In this document: piece by piece, positions 45,019-48,812 of the stretch | Layout of the letters: each line of letters begins with the position of its first letter | Position numbering within the stretch: the stretch's first letter is position 1 | Assembly (NCBI GenBank): GCA_028694925.1 | Contig: JAQVJW010000004.1 | Location: 1-48,812 of the forward strand | Length of the DNA stretch: 48,812 nt | Direction of reading: 5' to 3' | Source of the DNA: Patescibacteria group bacterium | Lineage (GTDB): Bacteria > Patescibacteriota > CPR2 > UBA1875 | Made by a program: the position numbers and the translations under genes | The notes under the pieces: model-generated | Database searches by the model: none | The model's input: the letters and a program-made list of their open reading frames with translations, nothing else | What the model was told of the DNA's origin: nothing

Positions 45019-46242
45019 CTACTCGACGAAGTCGCTGACCAACTCTACGATCTCCTGGTTGGTCTTGCCTTCGGCGATAGCCTCGTCGAATCGCTCGACG
45101 AGGTTTTCGGCCCGAGACCTCTTCTCCTCGATTACGACCAGGAAGCGCTTGGCCTCGAAATAGGCTGCGCTGCACTGCTCGAAGGTGAGAGAGGCAACCT
45201 TCGGTCTCGCGGATGCCTTGACCGAAGTTTGTGACCCCGCAGGCTTCCGGCGGCGAGCCATCGCCTTCAGCTGGGCCGGCTCGAGATCGAGCTCCAGCTT
45301 GAGGTAGGCCACGAGTTTGTCATCTCCGAGAAGCTCCAGGTAATCTTCCTCGGAGACAAACATCCGGACACCCTTGGCCTTCTTCTCTTGGGTAGCCGGA
45401 AGTAGTCCATGCTTGATGAGGTTCTTGAGGCGATCGTAGTCGAAAGCCCCTTCTACCACGATCTGCCTCGTGGTCACGAACCCCTCGGGCGCGTTCGAAG
45501 AGATCGCGCAGTTGAGAAGCCACTCGGGCTTCTCGTTGATCCATCTCTGGACCTCGGAGTGGCGCACTTGGGGGGTCCGACCCAGTTTGGCAGTGACGAA
45601 CACCTTCTTCTTCGCCAGCGCACGAAGCTGGTTGTCCATCACGTCTAGCTTCGCTTCCTGAAGAAGCATAGTGGCTTCCTTGAGGCTGACGAGCTGGTCC
45701 TGGCGTACTGGGCCGGATTGGCCCGATGCAGGTGTACTCACCTTCAGCTCCTTTCCTGGAGTTGGGGTTGGCGGCTTGGTCTCCTTCTGAGAAGAGACAT
45801 CCGCTTCATCAACGTGACGGAGAGCTTTCAGCTCCTTTGAATCAATGGCCAGAACAGCAACCGAGCCTTGTTGCACGGTCGAGCAGTTGAGATCCCCAGC
45901 CGCCAGTTCTCCGAGCAACCGCGATAGCGATCCCGGGAAATCAGCAACCGCCCTCCGAACAGTCACGAGACCCTTCGGCAGCTTCCGTCGCTTGACCTCC
46001 TTGAGCCAAGATGATGGGTGACCGGCCTCCTTCATCAGCAATTCATGAGGCCAGATCTTGCCTGTACCGTGGCTATTGAGGCCACGAACACGGCCCCTGT
46101 CTACGATCCTTGCGAGCTGGTTCTTTGTAAGAACATAGCCGAGTGCTGTAAGCCACTCGGCCGCTTGGTCGGTGTTGCGGTCTTTCTCTTCGAGAATAGC
46201 CGCAACAACCTCCCTTCCCGAACATTCTACCGGTAACGGCAT
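45019..46242 (-). CDS. GC-rich protein with three predicted helix-turn-helix modules
   Basis: A 407-aa protein with no membrane segment. Three segments resemble excisionase/MerR-like winged helices: the N-terminal AAEWLTALGYVLTKNQLARI (about 25-75), the central LVSLKEATMLLQEAKLD, with a following RHSEVQRWINE (about 190-240), and FVTTRQIVVEGAFDYDRLKN with VRMFVSEEDYLELL (about 255-310). A Pro/Lys-rich linker (about 155-185) and a charged coiled C-terminus flank these. The likely role is a DNA-binding regulator, inferred. Third codon positions are mostly G or C, unlike the neighbours. It has a consensus promoter and GAGGAG Shine-Dalgarno site. The ATG at 46242 is chosen for that spacing. Confidence 0.72.
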   Translation of the reverse strand: MPLPVECSGREVVAAILEEKDRNTDQAAEWLTALGYVLTKNQLARIVDRGRVRGLNSHGTGKIWPHELLMKEAGHPSSWLKEVKRRKLPKGLVTVRRAVADFPGSLSRLLGELAAGDLNCSTVQQGSVAVLAIDSKELKALRHVDEADVSSQKETKPPTPTPGKELKVSTPASGQSGPVRQDQLVSLKEATMLLQEAKLDVMDNQLRALAKKKVFVTAKLGRTPQVRHSEVQRWINEKPEWLLNCAISSNAPEGFVTTRQIVVEGAFDYDRLKNLIKHGLLPATQEKKAKGVRMFVSEEDYLELLGDDKLVAYLKLELDLEPAQLKAMARRRKPAGSQTSVKASARPKVASLTFEQCSAAYFEAKRFLVVIEEKRSRAENLVERFDEAIAEGKTNQEIVELVSDFVE

Positions 46243-46261
46243 ACCAACTCCTCCCTCTCTG

Positions 46262-46276
46262 GACCCTACCAGGGTC
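46262..46276 (-). promoter_or_regulatory. Palindrome in the leader of the helix-turn-helix gene
   Basis: GACCCT-ACC-AGGGTC is a perfect six-base inverted repeat between the transcription start (about 46311) and the ATG (46242), seven or so bases upstream of the GAGGAG Shine-Dalgarno region. It could be an autoregulatory operator or an RNA hairpin. Confidence 0.5.
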
Positions 46277-46317
46277 AATTTGCGTTTGCTTGTGAGGTGC
46301 TCTTTGATAGCTTTGGC

Positions 46318-46346
46318 ATTATATAATAAAAAGGTAGTAATGTCAA
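46318..46346 (-). promoter_or_regulatory. Perfect-consensus promoter of the helix-turn-helix gene
   Basis: On the minus strand TTGACA (46346-46341), a 17-bp spacer and TATAAT (46323-46318): consensus at every position. Confidence 0.85.
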
Positions 46347-46388
46347 TGTTTTTATCGTGATCGAGTTCAAGGAAAAATGATATATTTA

Positions 46389-46397
46389 TGATATAAT
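46389..46397 (+). promoter_or_regulatory. Extended -10 promoter of the 46415 gene
   Basis: TGATATAAT, hexamer 46392-46397, followed by an AAGGAGG Shine-Dalgarno sequence and the ATG at 46415. A clear -35 is lacking. Confidence 0.6.
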
Positions 46398-46414
46398 TCC
46401 CCTAAGGAGGAAAA

Positions 46415-47182
46415 ATGAAAAACAAACAAGGTTTATCTAATATCACTATTATCTTAATAATAGCCGGGGTTGTTGCCGCTCTTGGAGCTACAATGGTCGC
46501 CGGCTATTTTTTTTGGTATAAGCCAAACTATATCGATAGGACTGAGTTAGTAGAGAGTACCGAGCCAGAGCTTACTCTAGTCTCAGATAGCCCCCATATC
46601 AAAACCTTTAACAACAACTCATATTCCGGCAATCTGGGCTGGTGGGTTAGGGGCAATAATGAATGGGTGGAGTTTGCTTTTACGGATATCGATACCGTAG
46701 GGGTAGTAGGAGACGAACTAACTCTTAAAATGAATCTAGGAGTCACTAACAAACTTGATGGGGATGAGAATATGGATGGGCAGGTAGACCTGATGATAAA
46801 TCCATATAATCCTGAAAAGAGTCTAAACTATATGGATGTTCTCCTCAAAAACAAGAACAGAGAACAAACTATAACATCAATGCTCTCAGGAGGAACTTAT
46901 GAGACAACTTATGAAGCCCCTATCAGGAAAGACTTAATCATCAACGGCACCCTTATCGTTCGCCTCTACCGGCATGTTGATACTAATGGGGCTCCTGATG
47001 CCACTGGTAAGTCTGGGAAAATAGTCCTTAGGGAGTATGAGAATGGGACAAGTGAATATGTTATCCCAACTGGAGTTTATGAGGACGATGACTCCCATAC
47101 AGTTCACTTGAACGTACAAACAATAGAAGGGGATAAGACAAAGGCGGCACCTGGTGAGGCGGTGCTTTATGGGTATCGGTAG
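46415..47182 (+). CDS. Membrane-anchored extracytoplasmic beta-rich protein
   Basis: 255 aa. An N-terminal membrane helix (about 10-34, IILIIAGVVAALGATMVAG) is followed by an extracytoplasmic domain of about 220 residues, rich in Asn, Asp, Gly and Thr and predicted to be beta sheet (WWVRGNNEWVEFAFTD, LTLKMNLGVTNKL). DGDENMDGQVDL looks like a calcium-binding dockerin or EF-type loop. No family name is assigned. It sits before the LPKTG protein and sortase genes, so it may belong to the same surface cluster. Confidence 0.65.
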   Translation: MKNKQGLSNITIILIIAGVVAALGATMVAGYFFWYKPNYIDRTELVESTEPELTLVSDSPHIKTFNNNSYSGNLGWWVRGNNEWVEFAFTDIDTVGVVGDELTLKMNLGVTNKLDGDENMDGQVDLMINPYNPEKSLNYMDVLLKNKNREQTITSMLSGGTYETTYEAPIRKDLIINGTLIVRLYRHVDTNGAPDATGKSGKIVLREYENGTSEYVIPTGVYEDDDSHTVHLNVQTIEGDKTKAAPGEAVLYGYR

Positions 47183-47212
47183 GAATAATGTTGGATTTAC
47201 ACATTAGGGTAG

Positions 47213-47221
47213 TGATATAAT
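47213..47221 (+). promoter_or_regulatory. Extended -10 promoter of the LPKTG protein gene
   Basis: TGATATAAT, hexamer 47216-47221, with an AGAAGGAG Shine-Dalgarno sequence before the ATG at 47240. Confidence 0.6.
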
Positions 47222-47239
47222 ATATAAGAAGGAGAAATT

Positions 47240-47929
47240 ATGAAAAAGATATTATCAATTACAGGTCTGGCTGTCCTACTAGTAGCTTTTATGCCGTCCT
47301 TCACCGGAGCTCTATATGAGTTTGGTGAGGGTGAGGCGGTAGGAACAAGGGTGGAAGTAAGTAAAAATGGGACCGATTGGTACAACTTCTATGCCAATGA
47401 GAACCCAGGTGGTCAAACTTTGTATGTTAGCCCGGGTGACAATTTAACTTTTAAGGGTATTTCTTGGAATGCTGGTCTTTCTAACCTGGATGTTGAGTTT
47501 GAAGCAATCCTAACTGGAACAGATTACTTTGCAGATTTTGACGTGTTCGGTGATGGAGCAGATGACCTAGATGGTAACACCAATGATTATATCGCCGGTC
47601 TTGAGACAATTACCGATGCCGATAACGGGACCGCTAGCTTCCCTGTAACCCTAGCTTCTGGCTTGCCACTCGTCTCTGATGATGCTAGCCCTGAAGAAGG
47701 TTCAATCACTGTAACCTTGGCTGATGATATCCCAGACGGCACCGTTATAATGGGAATCTTCCAGGTAACAGCAGCTGAGGTACAACAGCAGATTATAAAC
47801 TTTGGAACCTTTGGTAAATACGGAAGAGTATTTGCCCAAGAGCCGGGTGAATCAACCGTAAGGATAGTGGTTCAGAATGCCACAGATGATGAAGAGACAG
47901 TTTTACCCAAAACTGGCGCCCATCGGTAA
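47240..47929 (+). CDS. Secreted protein ending in LPKTG without a membrane tail
   Basis: 229 aa. A signal peptide (about 1-24, ending FTGALYEFG) is followed by a beta-rich Asp/Gly/Thr domain. The protein ends VLPKTGAHR and then TAA. A normal cell-wall sorting signal needs about 20 hydrophobic residues and a basic tail after LPxTG; here only AHR follows. The stop codon is directly followed, in the same reading frame, by the ATG of a sortase gene whose N-terminus is a membrane helix. Either the motif is vestigial, the protein is released, or rare read-through joins the two. Confidence 0.8.
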   Translation: MKKILSITGLAVLLVAFMPSFTGALYEFGEGEAVGTRVEVSKNGTDWYNFYANENPGGQTLYVSPGDNLTFKGISWNAGLSNLDVEFEAILTGTDYFADFDVFGDGADDLDGNTNDYIAGLETITDADNGTASFPVTLASGLPLVSDDASPEEGSITVTLADDIPDGTVIMGIFQVTAAEVQQQIINFGTFGKYGRVFAQEPGESTVRIVVQNATDDEETVLPKTGAHR

Positions 47930-48577
47930 ATGAAAAAAGTATTTAGACTATCACAAAAGAGCCCTCTTTTCTGGGCTCTTTTGCTTACCACTATAATCAT
48001 CCTCTCTTTAAGTACCGCTTTTTATCTAAATGAGAGGGATAAGACCAAAGAGAAGAGGGAAGAATACAGGAGACAAACAGAGATTGCCTCTGATGAAGGG
48101 CTAGGGGAGATAACTGAATTTTCGATTGAGATTCATAAGCTAGGTATAGAGGTACCGGTAATCCCTAATGTCGATGGGAAAGATGAAGGAATGTACAACA
48201 AGGCGCTCGAGGAAGGGGTGGCCCATTATTTAAATACGGCCCTTCCAGATTCTGGGAGTAATATAGTTATCTTTGGGCATTCGAGTACCATCCTTGGGAA
48301 AGGAGAGTATAGTGAGGTATTCGCAGGGCTTAATGACCTAAAGGTGGGGGATAGGATAACCTTAAGTCTTAATAATACAAGTTATCCATATAACGTAACG
48401 GAAAAGAAGATAGTAGCAGCAAATGATACCTCTGTACTTTCGGGCACCGAGGACGAGCAACTAACCCTCCTTACCTGTTGGCCGGTAGGGACTGATGCCA
48501 AGAGGCTAGTGGTTATAGCAAAGCCAAGCTATAACGGGTCTACAATATCTTTAATTCGTTTACCTTTTTCAACATAA
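47930..48577 (+). CDS. Sortase
   Basis: A 215-aa transpeptidase with an N-terminal membrane helix (about 13-33, LFWALLLTTIIILSLSTAF), a charged linker and a sortase domain: His117 (IVIFGHSST), Cys183 (TLLTCWPVGT) and Arg192 (DAKRLVV). It is shorter than the 13993 sortase and lacks the long cytoplasmic extension. The class is uncertain. It has no Shine-Dalgarno sequence and begins immediately after the stop of its probable substrate, so translation is probably coupled by termination-reinitiation. Its 3' end overlaps a convergent small gene by 49 bases. Confidence 0.9.
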   Translation: MKKVFRLSQKSPLFWALLLTTIIILSLSTAFYLNERDKTKEKREEYRRQTEIASDEGLGEITEFSIEIHKLGIEVPVIPNVDGKDEGMYNKALEEGVAHYLNTALPDSGSNIVIFGHSSTILGKGEYSEVFAGLNDLKVGDRITLSLNNTSYPYNVTEKKIVAANDTSVLSGTEDEQLTLLTCWPVGTDAKRLVVIAKPSYNGSTISLIRLPFST

Positions 48578-48780
48578 TCAACAATCTTATCAAGAAAGTT
48601 CTCGTATTGTCCGATATATTCTCTCCGGGGTAGGAATTCAGTACACTTTCTGACTTCGTAGAACTTTTTACCTGAGATCTTCTGTCCGGTTGCCTTGCAA
48701 CTTCTAGTGCAATATATCTTACCGGTCTTTTCTCGGTAATTGACTGACTTTTCACAATTAGAGCATCTTATCTTTGCCAT
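48529..48780 (-). CDS. Small zinc-finger-like protein, 83 aa
   Basis: The protein begins MAKIRCSNCEKSVNYREKTG and continues YCTRSCKATGQK, giving a CxxC-x13-CxxxC zinc-binding pattern. The C-terminal half is charged and helical (LPRREYIGQYENFLDKIVDY). TAGGAGGAAAG before the ATG is a strong Shine-Dalgarno sequence. No family is named. The last 49 bases overlap the convergent sortase gene, so only part of its coding sequence is free of a second constraint; that makes it slightly less certain. Confidence 0.6.
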   Translation of the reverse strand: MAKIRCSNCEKSVNYREKTGKIYCTRSCKATGQKISGKKFYEVRKCTEFLPRREYIGQYENFLDKIVDYVEKGKRIKDIVDPL

Positions 48781-48812
48781 CTTTCCTCCTACTTCCTCGA
48801 GTCTTCGAGAGA
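48781..48812 (-). other. Window edge upstream of the small zinc-finger gene
   Basis: It contains the Shine-Dalgarno sequence of the 48780 gene and CTCGA-GTCT-TCGAG, a hairpin near the window end. Nothing more can be said. Confidence 0.4.

Noticed and set aside
1-48812. CRISPR array, prophage or plasmid origin
   Set aside because: No regularly spaced repeats beyond two copies, no cas, phage structural or replication-initiator genes were seen.

Overview
The window looks like chromosomal DNA of a Patescibacteria / Candidate Phyla Radiation (CPR) bacterium. This is inference from gene content and style: single-copy housekeeping genes packed tightly, LPxTG-type surface proteins with sortases and no outer-membrane genes, a short archaeal-type AspRS, DUF5674 and DUF5679 proteins, many small membrane proteins, and frequent leaderless-looking promoters. 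UGA is used as stop (for example ftsE) and a release factor 2 gene is present, so this is not a code-25 lineage. Most genes lie on the + strand at a moderate, slightly AT-rich composition.

Layout. 1-1880: the edge of a probable mobile element, then an exported three-repeat surface protein with an LPKSG sorting signal. 1900-9530: prfB, a densely structured non-coding stretch (3030-3550), ftsE-ftsX, two coiled-coil peptidoglycan hydrolases (CHAP and M23), an S41 protease and bL9. 9595-13210: bL27 (-), a SpoU-type methyltransferase, a DUF4870 protein, endonuclease IV, NAD(P)HX dehydratase and a Nudix hydrolase. 13240-16393: a hydrolase (-), tRNA-Leu, a sortase, and a PEGA-domain protein (-). 16459-25404: murA, mreB, a 36-aa membrane ORF, a YhaM-like nuclease and a long run of overlapping genes including gltX and a DUF1295 enzyme. 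25435-26205: a heliorhodopsin with E107 and K241 at the positions known from the type protein. 26210-28255: minus-strand accessory genes (four-helix protein/DUF5674 pair, GC-rich TIM-barrel gene with a 43-aa zinc ribbon) and tRNA-Gln. 28256-35895: a Gre-like factor, response regulators, CAP protein, thioredoxin reductase, DUF5679, tRNA-Glu, DD-carboxypeptidase, PAS histidine kinase and an exported protein. 35939-42761: AspRS, scpA-scpB-pseudouridine synthase-DD-carboxypeptidase, der, pth and a metalloprotein. 42847-44894: a MacB-like ABC permease and ATPase. 45019-46242 (-): a GC-rich protein with three predicted helix-turn-helix modules. 46415-48812: exported proteins, a second sortase and a small zinc-finger protein (-).

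How the genes fit together: FtsEX with the CHAP and M23 proteins, MurA, MreB and two DD-carboxypeptidases form a cell-wall and division set. The two sortases with LPKSG and LPKTG proteins form a surface-display set. At least thirteen genes have a -10 box ending only 6-10 bases before the start codon and no Shine-Dalgarno sequence, while operon-internal and accessory genes use strong Shine-Dalgarno sites.

The most interesting items are the unidentified structured RNA candidate (3030-3550), the leaderless promoter class, the heliorhodopsin, the three GC-rich minus-strand islands, and the LPKTG protein that stops right after its motif and abuts a sortase gene in frame.
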